Assembly: GCA_024683035.1 (NCBI GenBank)
Contig: JAIKYQ010000067.1
Coordinates: forward strand, 1 to 51,585
DNA: 51,585 bases
Direction: 5' to 3'
Origin: Eubacterium sp.
GTDB lineage: Bacteria; Bacillota; Clostridia; Lachnospirales; Lachnospiraceae
Shown here: piece by piece, positions 7,696 through 17,005 of the stretch
Position numbering within the stretch: position 1 is the first letter of the stretch
Layout of the letters: every line of letters begins with the position of its first letter
The notes under the pieces: model-generated
Told to the model about the DNA's origin: nothing
What the model saw: only the letters and a program-made list of their open reading frames with translations
Database searches by the model: none
Made by a program: the position numbers and the translations under genes

Positions 7696-8763
7696 TCAGT
7701 TCTTCATGATCACGCCGCCGCCGATCACGTGCTCTTCTGCATCGTAGAAGACGGCGGACTGGCCAGGAGCAGCTGCCCGGACCGGTTTGTCGAACCGGAT
7801 CTGCACGATCCCGTTTTCCTGCTGTACCAGTACAGCCTGCTGGGCGGGGTGATGATACCGGATCTTTACCGCACAGGGAAGGCTGCTTCCGGCTGCCGGT
7901 TCGGGAGTACTCATGTAATTCACATCACAGCACCGCAGTTCCGTGCTGTACAAAGACTCCTCTTTTCCGATGATCACCTCATTCTTTTCTGTATCAATCC
8001 GTTTCACATATGCCGGATAACCCAAAGCCAGGCCCAGCCCTTTCCGCTGGCCCGGCGTATAATGGATGATGCCCTTATGCTTTCCGAGTATGTTCCCTTC
8101 CTCATCTGTAAAACAGCCCTCGCCCTGAAGCACTGCAGACGTGTTTTTTTCGATGAAATCCGCATAATTCCCGTCGGTCACGAAACAGATTTCCTGTGAG
8201 TCCGGTTTCTGCGCAACCGGAAGCCCTTCCTGCTCTGCGATTCGGCGCACTTCCTCTTTACTCAATCCGCCCAGCGGCATCCTGGTGACTGCCAGCTGTT
8301 CCTGGGACAGCCGGTACAGCATGTATGTCTGATCCTTTTCTGCATGCGCTGCTTTTTGAACCGTATACCTGCCGTTCGGCAGCTTTACGACCGATGCATA
8401 ATGCCCTGTTGCCACATAGTCAGCCTGCATGACTTTTGCAAAATACAGCATGCGTTCCCATTTGACGAGCCGGTTGCAGACAACACAGGGATTCGGCGTC
8501 TCCCCCTGTACATAACTCTGCACAAATGGATCGACCACATGCCTTTGAAAATCCGAAAGGCAATTCAGCGTATAATAAGGGATCCCCAGTTTCCGCGCCA
8601 CATTTCTGGCATCGTCGATCTCGCAGCACCGGCTTTCCGTACCGTCATCGCCTGTCCAGGTACGCAATGTCAGTCCGATCACTTCATAGCCGGCTTTTTT
8701 CAAAAGAACCGCTGCCACAGCACTGTCCACGCCGCCCGACATGCCGACAATAATCTTCGTCAT
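7696..8763 (-). CDS. mnmA: tRNA-specific 2-thiouridylase MnmA
   Basis: A 355-residue enzyme making s2U34 in the wobble position of Lys, Glu and Gln tRNAs using ATP and sulfur relayed from a desulfurase. The PP-loop SGGVDS is at residues 9-14. The two catalytic cysteines are Cys93 (NPCVVCN) and Cys193 (SQEICF). The C-terminal third is the beta-barrel tRNA-binding part. The length matches the family (about 355-370). It is convergent with aroF across 36 bases with no strong terminator between. The ATG has AGGAGAGA upstream. No cysteine desulfurase gene is adjacent, unlike in many Firmicutes. Confidence 0.96.
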   Translation of the reverse strand: MTKIIVGMSGGVDSAVAAVLLKKAGYEVIGLTLRTWTGDDGTESRCCEIDDARNVARKLGIPYYTLNCLSDFQRHVVDPFVQSYVQGETPNPCVVCNRLVKWERMLYFAKVMQADYVATGHYASVVKLPNGRYTVQKAAHAEKDQTYMLYRLSQEQLAVTRMPLGGLSKEEVRRIAEQEGLPVAQKPDSQEICFVTDGNYADFIEKNTSAVLQGEGCFTDEEGNILGKHKGIIHYTPGQRKGLGLALGYPAYVKRIDTEKNEVIIGKEESLYSTELRCCDVNYMSTPEPAAGSSLPCAVKIRYHHPAQQAVLVQQENGIVQIRFDKPVRAAAPGQSAVFYDAEEHVIGGGVIMKN

Positions 8764-9126
8764 TTCTCTCTCCTGTCCTGTACTCCCGGAATGCTTTCAT
8801 CATAGCAGTAATCTGCTTTTATTTCCACACAAAACCCGGGGAAGTCCGGTGCCGGGACGTTTTCGGAATCCTCACCACGAAATATACAAGTTCTGCGCGT
8901 CCCTTTTTTGTGATACCCGTTGAACAGCCATATAGCAAAACAGATGATTCTTTTAAAAAACTATATAGTAAAAATGGATAACAATATAGTAAAAAGCACA
9001 TAGCAAACTACGAAAACTTGTGCTATTATGGTTCTGTGTGTGAGTCGGCTGTGGTTCTCCGCGGCTGCAGCTCAGGGAACCACTTTATAGGCCATAGTTA
9101 CTTAAATCATTCAGGAGGAATTCATT
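8764..9126. promoter_or_regulatory. divergent intergenic region between mnmA and etfB, with spaced TATAG(T/C)AAA repeats
   Basis: No gene is seen in these 363 bases. Copies of TATAG(T/C)AAAA begin at 8931, 8964 and 8985, and a degenerate copy (CATAGCAAAC) at 8999, on an AT-rich background. Right after them is an extended -10 for etfB (TGC TATTAT, -10 at 9024-9029) with only a weak -35. A hairpin with arms GTGGTTC (9051-9057) and GAACCAC (9077-9083) lies in the etfB leader. GGAGG sits just before the etfB ATG. The repeats could be binding sites for a regulator of etfBA. Confidence 0.5.
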
Positions 9127-9933
9127 ATGAACATGCTTGTTTGTATCAAACAGGTTCCGGATACGACAGAAATCAAGATCGATCCGGTCAAAAACACGCT
9201 GATTCGTGACGGCGTTCCGAGCATCCTGAATCCGTTCGACGGCTACGCACTGGAAGCCGCTGCACGAATCAAGGACAAAGATCCGGAAGCCAAAATCACT
9301 GTCATTTCCATGGGACCGCCGCAGGCGATCGCCGTTGTCAAAGAAGCCCTTGCCATCGCGGCAGATAAAGGCTATCTGATCTCCGGACGTAAATTCGGCG
9401 GATCCGATACACTGGCCACCAGCTATATTCTTTCCCAGGCTATCAAGAAAGTCGAAGAGCTCGAAGGCAAATTCGATATCATCTTCTGCGGCAAGCAGGC
9501 CATCGACGGTGATACCGCTCAGGTCGGTCCGGAAATTGCCGAGCATCTGGGATATCCGCAGGTCACATACGGTCTGGAAGCAGAAGTCGACGGCGACCTT
9601 GTAAAGGTCAAAAAAGAGACCGAAGACGGTGCTCTGATCGTCGGCGTCAAGATGCCGTGTGTCCTTACCTTTACCAAACCGGCCTGGGATCCGCGTTTCC
9701 CGACTATCAAACGCCGTATGAAAGCCAACCGCGCCGAAATCCCGGTCATCGATGATGAAACCGGCCTGGCGGATATCGATCCGACGCAGATCGGCCTGAA
9801 AGGCTCTCCGACGAAAGTCAAAAAGACATTCGTACCGCCGAGGAAACAGGGCGGCGTCAAAATTGAAGAAGAAGATCCGGCTGAAGGCGCAAAGAAACTG
9901 TTCACGCTTCTGAACGAAGCCGGTGTCATGTAA
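9127..9933 (+). CDS. etfB: electron transfer flavoprotein, beta subunit
   Basis: A 268-residue ETF beta subunit starting MNMLVCIKQVPDTTEIKID, a standard opening for the family. It pairs with EtfA to carry electrons between an acyl-CoA dehydrogenase-type enzyme and another acceptor. In butyrate-forming Clostridia such complexes can bifurcate electrons. Here no acyl-CoA dehydrogenase, crotonase or thiolase gene is adjacent, so the partner is not indicated. AGGAGG precedes the ATG. etfA follows after 16 bases. Codon use is strongly biased, suggesting high expression. Confidence 0.95.
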   Translation: MNMLVCIKQVPDTTEIKIDPVKNTLIRDGVPSILNPFDGYALEAAARIKDKDPEAKITVISMGPPQAIAVVKEALAIAADKGYLISGRKFGGSDTLATSYILSQAIKKVEELEGKFDIIFCGKQAIDGDTAQVGPEIAEHLGYPQVTYGLEAEVDGDLVKVKKETEDGALIVGVKMPCVLTFTKPAWDPRFPTIKRRMKANRAEIPVIDDETGLADIDPTQIGLKGSPTKVKKTFVPPRKQGGVKIEEEDPAEGAKKLFTLLNEAGVM

Positions 9934-9949
9934 GGAGGGAGCGAGGACA

Positions 9950-10954
9950 ATGGAAGCCAAAACAAAAGATTTATGGGTATTTGTAGAAACCAATCCGGAC
10001 GGCTCTGCCAAAAACGTCGGCATTGAGCTGCTGACCCCCGGCCGTATGATGGCTGACAAACAGGGCGGCAAGCTGGTTGCCCTGATCATCGGCGACAAAC
10101 CGCAGGCAGCTATCGACGATGCCAATGCACACGGCGCGGACGAGATCATCGTTATCGACGGTCCGGAATACAAAGACTATACGACCGACGCCTACGCCAT
10201 CGCGATCTGTGCCATGGTCGAGAAATACGGTCCGACATCCATGATGATCGGCGCCACCAACAACGGCCGTGACCTCGGCCCGCGTGTATCCTGCCGCCTG
10301 CATACCGGCCTGACAGCCGACTGCACCGGCCTGGATATCGACGAAGAGACCGGCAATGTAGCCTGGACCCGTCCGGCATTCGGCGGCAACCTGATGGCTA
10401 CGATCATGTGCCCGGATCATCGTCCGCAGATCGGTACCGTCCGTCCGGGCGTGTTCAAGAAATGTGACGCTGTCGAAGGCAAAGCCAACATCATCAAAGA
10501 AGATTTCCATGTGGCTGAAGACCAGATCCGCACACAGATCCTGGAAGTCATCAAAGAGATGGGCGATGAGAAGGTCGATCTGGAAGGTGCCGAGATCATC
10601 GTATCCGGCGGCCGCGGTGTCGGCGGACCGGAAGGCTTCGAAACCATCAAGCTGCTGGCAGACGCTCTGGGCGGCACCGTCGGTGCTTCCCGTGCCGCCG
10701 TTGACTCCGGCTGGATCGCACATGCACATCAGGTCGGGCAGACCGGCAAGACGGTCGGACCGAAGCTCTATATCGCCTGCGGTATCAGCGGCGCTATCCA
10801 GCATCTGGCCGGCATGAGCAGTTCGGATGTGATCGTAGCGATCAACAAAGATCCGGATGCCACCATCTTCAGCGTAGCCGATTACGGTATTGTCGGCGAC
10901 CTGTTCAAAGTCATTCCGGTTCTGGTAGACGAGATCAAGAAAGCCAGAGCATAA
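9950..10954 (+). CDS. etfA: electron transfer flavoprotein, alpha subunit
   Basis: A 334-residue ETF alpha subunit. The C-terminal half carries the FAD-binding signature: GGRGVGGPEGFE, then ASRAAVDSGW, GQTGKTVGPKLYIACGIS and INKDPDATIFSVADYG. The N-terminal half is the ETF domain that packs against EtfB. I chose ATG 9950, with AAGGAGGG starting at 9932, over the in-frame GTG at 9923, which overlaps etfB and has no ribosome site. It forms an operon with etfB and ends at a strong terminator. No extra ferredoxin domain is fused at the N-terminus, unlike in some clostridial EtfA proteins. Confidence 0.95.
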   Translation: MEAKTKDLWVFVETNPDGSAKNVGIELLTPGRMMADKQGGKLVALIIGDKPQAAIDDANAHGADEIIVIDGPEYKDYTTDAYAIAICAMVEKYGPTSMMIGATNNGRDLGPRVSCRLHTGLTADCTGLDIDEETGNVAWTRPAFGGNLMATIMCPDHRPQIGTVRPGVFKKCDAVEGKANIIKEDFHVAEDQIRTQILEVIKEMGDEKVDLEGAEIIVSGGRGVGGPEGFETIKLLADALGGTVGASRAAVDSGWIAHAHQVGQTGKTVGPKLYIACGISGAIQHLAGMSSSDVIVAINKDPDATIFSVADYGIVGDLFKVIPVLVDEIKKARA

Positions 10955-10981
10955 GCTCCGGCATCCACAACGACGAACGAA

Positions 10982-11008
10982 GGGACTGTCTCCGGACAGT
11001 CCCTTTTT
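10982..11008 (+). terminator. terminator of the etfBA operon
   Basis: GGGACTGTC (10982-10990) pairs with GACAGTCCC (10995-11003) across four bases, followed by TTTTT. It is a clear intrinsic terminator 27 bases after the etfA stop. Confidence 0.92.
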
Positions 11009-11083
11009 CATCAAAGCCATCATTTCTTTTGTAAACGGAAAGCCTGTTCACTTAGGCACAGAGTAATAAGCTGAATCCCGCAA

Positions 11084-12235
11084 TCAGGTGTAGGTTGCCT
11101 CCAGCAGTTTCTGCTTCAGCTGGCTCTCGATCGAAGCCAGTTCCGCCTGGGCGGCCTGGCGTTTTTCTTTGCCTTCTTTCTGGATCGCCAGAACCTCGTC
11201 CAGCGTGCTGATCAGCGTCTCATTGGTATGCTTCAGCGTCTCGATATCTACAATGCCGCGTTCAGATTCTTTCGCGCTGGCGATCGTAGCTGTTTTCAGA
11301 GAATCGGCGTTTTTCTTCAGAAGCTCGTTGGTCATATCGTTGACCTCGCGTTCTGCTTTTGCCGCCTGCGTAGCATGGTCGATCCCGATGGCAATGACCA
11401 TCTGGTTTTTCCACAGTGGGATCGTATTGACGATCGTGGACTGGATCTTTTCTGCCATCATGGAATCCGATGCCTGCACCAGCCGGATCTGCGGTGCTGT
11501 CTGCAGCGCAATGGCGCGGGTCAGTTCCAGATCGTGGATCTTCTTTTCAAAACGGTCGCACTGCGCAGCCAGATCCTTGGCTTCCTGTGCATCTTCTACC
11601 AGGGAAGAGGCCTCTGCCTTGTCCTGCAGGGCCTTCAACTCTGTGGAGCGGACTTCCTCCAGTTTTTTCTTCCCTGCCAGAATGTACATTGTCAGTTCTT
11701 TGAAGTAGGCCAGATTCAGATCATACATCTTGTCCATCACGTCAATGTCTTTGAGCAATGTGACCTGATGGCGTTCCAGTTCACGGGAGATGGCGGTCAC
11801 ATTCGTTTCCACCTTGGCATACTGGGTCTTCATCGTCTCCATCCGGTTCGCGCCTTTTTTAAACAGGGATTTGATCCCTTTATTGTTTTCGTCTATATCA
11901 AAATTCTTCAGCTGCGTGACCAGCGAGGTGATCATATCGCCCACCTCTCCCATATCCTTTGTGCGCACGTTGTTCATGGCCTTTTCCGAAAAATCAGCCA
12001 TTTTCGCCTGTGTCCCCGCACCGTAATTCATGATCGCACGTGTATTGGTCACATCGATCTGTTTGGCAAAGGTGTCCACCATCTGCAGTTCTTCGGGCGT
12101 CAGGCTGTCCTCTACATGTGCCTGCTGCGGCTGCGCCTCTGCCGGCACGATCTCCTCCTTCTGCTCCGGAATATCAAACGTCAGGCTGGGGGCTGCCGGT
12201 ATTTCCAGTTTTACATCTTTAAATTGATCTTCCAT
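11084..12235 (-). CDS. TelA/KlaA family toxic-anion resistance protein
   Basis: A 383-residue, mostly helical protein of the TelA family, named for plasmid tellurite resistance but of unknown mechanism and widespread in Firmicutes. Visible are an acidic/Pro/Gln-rich N-terminus (about 1-45), then long amphipathic helices, including the stretch about NFDIDENNKGIKSLFKKGA and the segment MVIAIGIDHATQAAKAERE near the C-terminal third. There is no signal peptide or TM segment. It lies 36 bases after xpaC on the same strand with AAAGGA before the ATG. The xpaC-telA pair recurs in Firmicutes and suggests that the products work together, perhaps at the envelope. Actual tellurite resistance is not implied. 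Confidence 0.9.
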   Translation of the reverse strand: MEDQFKDVKLEIPAAPSLTFDIPEQKEEIVPAEAQPQQAHVEDSLTPEELQMVDTFAKQIDVTNTRAIMNYGAGTQAKMADFSEKAMNNVRTKDMGEVGDMITSLVTQLKNFDIDENNKGIKSLFKKGANRMETMKTQYAKVETNVTAISRELERHQVTLLKDIDVMDKMYDLNLAYFKELTMYILAGKKKLEEVRSTELKALQDKAEASSLVEDAQEAKDLAAQCDRFEKKIHDLELTRAIALQTAPQIRLVQASDSMMAEKIQSTIVNTIPLWKNQMVIAIGIDHATQAAKAEREVNDMTNELLKKNADSLKTATIASAKESERGIVDIETLKHTNETLISTLDEVLAIQKEGKEKRQAAQAELASIESQLKQKLLEATYT

Positions 12236-12271
12236 GCTGCTTCCTTTCCCGGGGCCGGACTGCCCCGCTCG

Positions 12272-13669
12272 TTATACGGGTTCCTTTACTTTTTCTTTCT
12301 CGGCCCCCTTCAGGTAATCCTGTACGGTACGCCGCGACAGGTTCCCGTTTTCTGTAAGGCCGTCCTGTATCATCATCGTCTTCATGGCCGATATGTCGGA
12401 TGAAATATCCCAGGCCATGTTCTCAAACATATTGTTCAGCAGATTCTCAAACGCATCATTGATCACATCCAGCGCTTCATCGATCTCTTTCTTTGTCTTG
12501 ACCACGTTTTCTCCGCTGACCGGCTGCCGGTCCAGTTCCACATAGGCATCCAGCAGCTTCTCCGTTGTCGGCAGGTAGTAATCCATAAAGCGGCGCAGAC
12601 CGGCTGCTGATTCCGGCTGTTTCTGCACCTGTTCAAAAATACGATGCATGATTTCTTCCAGCCGGTACAGCTTCGTGGACATCTCTTCCGTATCGGGGAT
12701 CTGGTCATTGACCTCCCGCACCTTACGGATATAGGCATTGCCCCGTTCCAGGATCTCCCGGATTTCTTTTCTTTCTTCGGGATCTGCCGGCCGCTTCTGT
12801 GCCTGCACGGCTGACTGCGGCGTCTTCCCGGCATTCTGCTGTCGGGATGCCCTCTCCGCGGTCTCCCTCTGCTGCCTGCCGGCTTCCGCCTGCAGATACA
12901 GCTGATATGCCTGGTCGGTCAGCATCACGGTTTTCTGCTGTGTATCCAGCCTTGCCTGCGGCAGATATCCGCTGCGGATCATTTCCAGCAGGTCCCTGCG
13001 TACATCTTCTTCCCTCATACCGGTCTGCTCTGCCAGTTCGCGGATGGAAAAGTATTCGGTTCCGCCCAGTCTTCTGCCATATTCATAGTACCGGTCTGCC
13101 AGGCGTCCGCTCTTGACTCCCTTATGCAGCATCACACCGCATACCGCCGTGAGCGCCCCGAACACGATCAGGCCTGCCATGCCCGCGCCGAATTCGATCC
13201 CGCCGCTGGCCAGAGCCGTCGCCATGATCAGGGACGGCACGCCGAACAGAAATACACCGACACCTCCCAGGATTTTGCGGATGGTCGAACCGGCTTTGCT
13301 GACACGCCGGAGCATAAAATGAGACCGGATCCCGTATGACGGCCTGGCGGCAGGAGCCGTCCAGGTGCCGTTCGCCTGTTGTGCCGGCTGCGTATAGACC
13401 GGCCGGTTTGTGCTCCCCGGCTGGCCGGATGGCCGGCTGTACCCGCTGCCTGCACCGGGCCGTGCCGTACTGCTGCCCGGTGTTCCCGGTTTTTGCCGAT
13501 AGGCATCCCGCCCGGTCCTGTAGTTTGTCTGCTGGTACAGTTCGTCCCGGGCATCCCGGATCCGGGAAGATATTTTTCTTCCCAGATCTTCGTAATTATT
13601 GGTATTGATAGCCTCTGCCACCTCGTTCAGTATATCATCTCCGACACGCAGAAGATCTTCTATGTTCAT
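12272..13669 (-). CDS. xpaC: XpaC family protein (5-bromo-4-chloroindolyl phosphate hydrolysis family)
   Basis: A 465-residue membrane protein. Residues about 1-60 are polar, 60-115 are a Gly/Pro/Ser/Arg/Gln low-complexity linker, and 130-190 hold two membrane segments (GGVGVFLFGVPSLIMATAL and FGAGMAGLIVFGALTAV). A DNA-binding-like segment (FSIRELAEQTGMREEDVRRD) follows, then a long helical XpaC domain to the end. The family name comes from a Bacillus phenotype and the biochemical role is not established. It forms an operon with telA. The ATG has AGGAG six bases upstream. The central segment resembles the PCI/winged-helix-like module often seen in Firmicutes XpaC proteins. Confidence 0.87.
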   Translation of the reverse strand: MNIEDLLRVGDDILNEVAEAINTNNYEDLGRKISSRIRDARDELYQQTNYRTGRDAYRQKPGTPGSSTARPGAGSGYSRPSGQPGSTNRPVYTQPAQQANGTWTAPAARPSYGIRSHFMLRRVSKAGSTIRKILGGVGVFLFGVPSLIMATALASGGIEFGAGMAGLIVFGALTAVCGVMLHKGVKSGRLADRYYEYGRRLGGTEYFSIRELAEQTGMREEDVRRDLLEMIRSGYLPQARLDTQQKTVMLTDQAYQLYLQAEAGRQQRETAERASRQQNAGKTPQSAVQAQKRPADPEERKEIREILERGNAYIRKVREVNDQIPDTEEMSTKLYRLEEIMHRIFEQVQKQPESAAGLRRFMDYYLPTTEKLLDAYVELDRQPVSGENVVKTKKEIDEALDVINDAFENLLNNMFENMAWDISSDISAMKTMMIQDGLTENGNLSRRTVQDYLKGAEKEKVKEPV

Positions 13670-13776
13670 CGCTTTCTCCTGTCAGACCATCCCTGTTATG
13701 ATACCGTCTCTTTCCGGATTGCCGGAAGGCCTTTCCTCACAGTATAGCATGTATAACCTTCTAAAACCACCTGCCG

Positions 13777-14670
13777 CTACGCGGCTGACTTCCGCCGGTG
13801 CAGCAGACCTCTTCTGGCCAGCTCCCTGTTGACAAACCCGCCGATCAGAAGAATATAAAAACAACAGTACAGCCAGAACAGCAGGATGGCAATCGTTCCG
13901 ACACTGCCGTAAAAATTCGTAAAGCGGTTTTCCCCGGAGATATAAATCTTGAAAATATTGGAAAAAATCAGCCAGACCAAGGCAGATAAAAAAGCTCCCG
14001 GTATCTGCTCCAGCGGGTTTCTCTTTCCTGCCGGGATGAATGTATAGATCACGGTAAAGAAAAATGCACCGACCACCAGAAACAGAATGGAATGCCAGAT
14101 CGTCTGCGGCGTACCGGGCACACCGATCTCCGGCACCAGGCTGTTCAGATACCGGCTGACCGTGTTTCCGAAGATCAGAAAAATCAGAAAAACCATCAGA
14201 AACAGCATGGCAAACGTGTAGATCACAGAAATAAGATAAATCTGCAGGACATTCCGGTGTTCCTCGACTTCATATACACGGTTCAGACCGTACAGCAGCG
14301 CGACCGTCCCCTGCGAAGCTGCCCAGATCAGGATCAGGAGAGAAACCGGAACGATCCGCCTGGAGACAAAAAAGATTTCCCGGGCGATATCCTGCAGCAG
14401 TTCCGCTGTGACGTCTGGTGCGATCCGTGTAACGATCCGTATCACGACCTGCTCGGACATACCGAAAAAAGGTACCAGCCGGACAGCCAGAATAAGAAGA
14501 GGGATAAACGACAGAAAGAAAAAGAAGGCAATACTGGAAGCATACGTACTGAGACGGACATCCCCGAAACGTCTGCCGACGTCCTTACCGATTTCGACGA
14601 CCGCAGACATTTCCTTTCCGGAATCTTTTTTTCTGCTTCGAAAGATCATACGCTGTTCACCAACTGACAC
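13777..14670 (-). CDS. YihY/BrkB family inner-membrane protein
   Basis: A 297-residue polytopic protein with about six membrane segments. Family features include RLSTYASSIAFFFFLSFIPL near the N-terminus, SLLILIWAASQGTVALLYGLN in the centre and LPYCCFYILLIGG-like residues near the C-terminal end. The family was once thought to include RNase BN, but it is now regarded as membrane proteins of unknown role. Start choice is uncertain: the GTG at 14670 and an ATG at 14649 both lack a good ribosome site. It lies ten bases after the phosphatase gene on the same strand, so translation may be coupled. Confidence 0.88.
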   Translation of the reverse strand: MSVGEQRMIFRSRKKDSGKEMSAVVEIGKDVGRRFGDVRLSTYASSIAFFFFLSFIPLLILAVRLVPFFGMSEQVVIRIVTRIAPDVTAELLQDIAREIFFVSRRIVPVSLLILIWAASQGTVALLYGLNRVYEVEEHRNVLQIYLISVIYTFAMLFLMVFLIFLIFGNTVSRYLNSLVPEIGVPGTPQTIWHSILFLVVGAFFFTVIYTFIPAGKRNPLEQIPGAFLSALVWLIFSNIFKIYISGENRFTNFYGSVGTIAILLFWLYCCFYILLIGGFVNRELARRGLLHRRKSAA

Positions 14671-14680
14671 CTGATGGCTT

Positions 14681-16876
14681 TTATCCGTTCCCGGCCGTAT
14701 TTACTGTTTCCCCTTTGCCTCTGTATTCCACACAAAGCATAGTAAGATCATCAAACTGCTCCGCATCCTGCACGAACTGTCCGACGGCGCTGCGTACATG
14801 TGCCAGTACCTGCTGCGGTGCCGCCGCCTCAGGCGCTTCGTTCAGAACCTGCAGCATCCTTTCCGTACCAAACATGTCATTGTCGTTGTTTTCCGCTTCC
14901 GGCAGGCCGTCCGTATACAGGAACAGCTTATCGCCCGGCTCCAGCAGAAGATCGTATTTTTTATACTTCATGCCGTCGTATCCGCCGATGACGAACCCGT
15001 GTTTATCCTTAAACAGCTCAAACCGGCCGTCCTTCCGCTTGATCACCGGGTACTCATGGCCGGCATTCGCCGCCGTGACCTTGCCGGTGGAAATCTCCAG
15101 AATACCGAGCCATACCGTAACAAACATCTCCATTTTATTGTTGGAGCAGAGCGCTTCGTTGGTCTTCTCCAGGATCTCTTCAACCGAACGGCCGAGCATG
15201 GCACAGCTCTGCAGGATGATCTTGGAAATCATCATGAACAGGGCCGCCGGGATCCCTTTGCCTGAAACATCCGCGATCACCATGCACAGATGATCCTCGT
15301 CGATCAGGAAAAAGTCATAAAAATCACCGCCCACATATTTTGCCGGTTCCATACTGGCATATATGTCAAATTCGGGACGGTCCGGGAAGGCCGGGAAGAT
15401 GCTGGGCAGCATGCTTTCCTGGATCTGATTGGCCATATGCAGTTCCGTACTGATCCGCTCTTTTTCCGCCGTGACCTCTCTGACCTTATCCACATATTGC
15501 ACGGTTTTATGCGACAGACTGGCAAACGACTCCGCCAGTACTTCGATCTCGTCCCCCGTACGGTAGGCATCCTCCATTTTGAATTCCAGATTGCCTTCGT
15601 TCAGTTCGGATATCCTTTTGGTGATCGTATTCAGAGGCTTTACGATCCGTTTGCCCAGCACGAGCGCCCCTGCACACAAGAGTGCCAGCAGGATGAGCAG
15701 CAGGATGATGACATTGGTCCGTACTTTGTTCCGCTGTGCATAATAATCCTGTACGGCTTCCTGCTGGATCTGCGAAAAGCTGTCCTGCAGCCGGACAGAA
15801 GGCTGTGCCGTCATTTCCCGGTCAACCCCTTCCAGCAGAGCCCATCCCAACGTTTCCATGGGTGCGCCGATCATATAGTAGCTGCCGTCTTCCAGGTCTA
15901 CCTGCCGCATATCGGTCCTGCCCTGCATGGCATCTGCAACCAGGGCAGCCAGCGATTCATTCTCCGAAAGCCGCAGATCGGCTGCTTCTGAAGAATCCAG
16001 AACCCGCAGGCTTCCTTCTGTTTTCGGAGAAAACACCACGTGCCCGTTCTGATTGATCACACAGACAAACGCACTGTTTTCCCCGGTTGCCTGCACCGCT
16101 TCCTGCATAGACGTCAGAAACAGATCGGAACCGACCACGGCAGTCAGCTCTCCGTCCACATAGACCGGCATGGCGCAGACGATCCCGACATCTCCCGTAA
16201 AAGCATCGAGTTCCACGTCTGTAAAGATCAGGCCCTGCTGCTCTTCCGCCATCTGATACCAGATACGGGTGCGGGGGTCATAGCTGATCGGTGTCCCGTC
16301 CTCGGCATATTTGGCAGCGGAACGGTCATCGGTTACCAGGAAGGCGCCCTCCGGCAGCGCAACAAAGCAGGAATTTGTCGCTTCCGATGCATCGAAAAGC
16401 GAGACCATCATATCGCTCATATTGGCCGCCAGATGCAGCCTGTCTGCGATCTCCTGCTCCTCAACGCCCTCCGCCAGGATCATCTGCGCCGTCACCTCCC
16501 CGTCTTTTGACGCATCCGGCGGTGCATAGGGAGCCTCCATCGTATGATCCGGATCGGAAAACACCTTATATGCATAGTCACCCAGCATCTGTACACGGTT
16601 CTCAAGCCCGTGAAACACTTCGTCGGAAAGCATGGCCGAAAGCTCGGTCGTCTGACTCATGCTTTGCTCTGCCGCCTGCTTGATGACTTCTGTCGTGGTT
16701 TCGGTGATCGAACCGATCTGCCGGGCGCTCGTCTCAGCTGTCAGCTGTGACAGCATCCGGCTCTGGTATTGGGTAGCAGCCAAAAAAGCCGCCGTGATCA
16801 GCAGCACGGAGATCAGGATTAGATTGAACAGCTTATTCTCGATCCCACCTATGACCAGATTCTTTATTTTTCGCAA
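14681..16876 (-). CDS. Cache-HAMP-SpoIIE (PP2C-type) membrane phosphatase
   Basis: A signalling protein of about 731 residues. In order: a TM near the N-terminus (LFNLILISVLLITAAFLAA), a large extracytoplasmic Cache sensor (about 50-385), a second TM (VIILLLILLALLCAGALVLG), HAMP (about 410-465), a coiled coil and a C-terminal SpoIIE/RsbU phosphatase domain. The domain contains GGDFYDFFLIDEDHLCMVIADVSGKGIPAALFM-type metal-binding blocks (GGDFYD and DVSGKG). Such proteins usually dephosphorylate anti-sigma-antagonist proteins in response to an external ligand, but no STAS or RsbW-type gene is nearby. I place the start at TTG 16876 with GGAAGGAG 11 bases upstream, because a promoter and a terminator lie inside the longer frame that could start at 16993. 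Confidence 0.88.
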   Translation of the reverse strand: MRKIKNLVIGGIENKLFNLILISVLLITAAFLAATQYQSRMLSQLTAETSARQIGSITETTTEVIKQAAEQSMSQTTELSAMLSDEVFHGLENRVQMLGDYAYKVFSDPDHTMEAPYAPPDASKDGEVTAQMILAEGVEEQEIADRLHLAANMSDMMVSLFDASEATNSCFVALPEGAFLVTDDRSAAKYAEDGTPISYDPRTRIWYQMAEEQQGLIFTDVELDAFTGDVGIVCAMPVYVDGELTAVVGSDLFLTSMQEAVQATGENSAFVCVINQNGHVVFSPKTEGSLRVLDSSEAADLRLSENESLAALVADAMQGRTDMRQVDLEDGSYYMIGAPMETLGWALLEGVDREMTAQPSVRLQDSFSQIQQEAVQDYYAQRNKVRTNVIILLLILLALLCAGALVLGKRIVKPLNTITKRISELNEGNLEFKMEDAYRTGDEIEVLAESFASLSHKTVQYVDKVREVTAEKERISTELHMANQIQESMLPSIFPAFPDRPEFDIYASMEPAKYVGGDFYDFFLIDEDHLCMVIADVSGKGIPAALFMMISKIILQSCAMLGRSVEEILEKTNEALCSNNKMEMFVTVWLGILEISTGKVTAANAGHEYPVIKRKDGRFELFKDKHGFVIGGYDGMKYKKYDLLLEPGDKLFLYTDGLPEAENNDNDMFGTERMLQVLNEAPEAAAPQQVLAHVRSAVGQFVQDAEQFDDLTMLCVEYRGKGETVNTAGNG

Positions 16877-16916
16877 AACAGTATATACTCCTTCCAACCG
16901 CCTCTTTATCATACAC

Positions 16917-16945
16917 ATTATAGCAATCCGTACTGCAATCAGCAA
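16917..16945 (-). promoter_or_regulatory. sigma-A promoter of the SpoIIE-type phosphatase
   Basis: On the minus strand, -35 TTGCTG (16940-16945), a 17-base spacer and a perfect -10 TATAAT (16917-16922). The predicted transcript starts near 16910, so translation must begin downstream. The ribosome site GGAAGGAG (16888-16895) and TTG at 16876 fit. Confidence 0.8.
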
Positions 16946-16963
16946 TAAACTTTGCGCAGACGT

Positions 16964-17005
16964 AAAAAGACCGCCTGTCAGTTCTCTCGACAAACGGTCT
17001 TTTTT
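16964..17005. terminator. bidirectional-looking terminator ending the structured RNA
   Basis: AAAAAGACCG (16964-16973) pairs with CGGTCTTTTT (16995-17004), with an inner GTC/GAC pair. On the minus strand the stem runs into TTTTTACG. It closes the 17.48-16.96 kb RNA unit and separates it from the phosphatase promoter. Confidence 0.85.

Noticed and set aside
11084-13669. Dedicated tellurite-resistance locus
   Set aside because: TelA and XpaC are common chromosomal Firmicutes proteins; no other ter or teh genes are present, so resistance is not implied.
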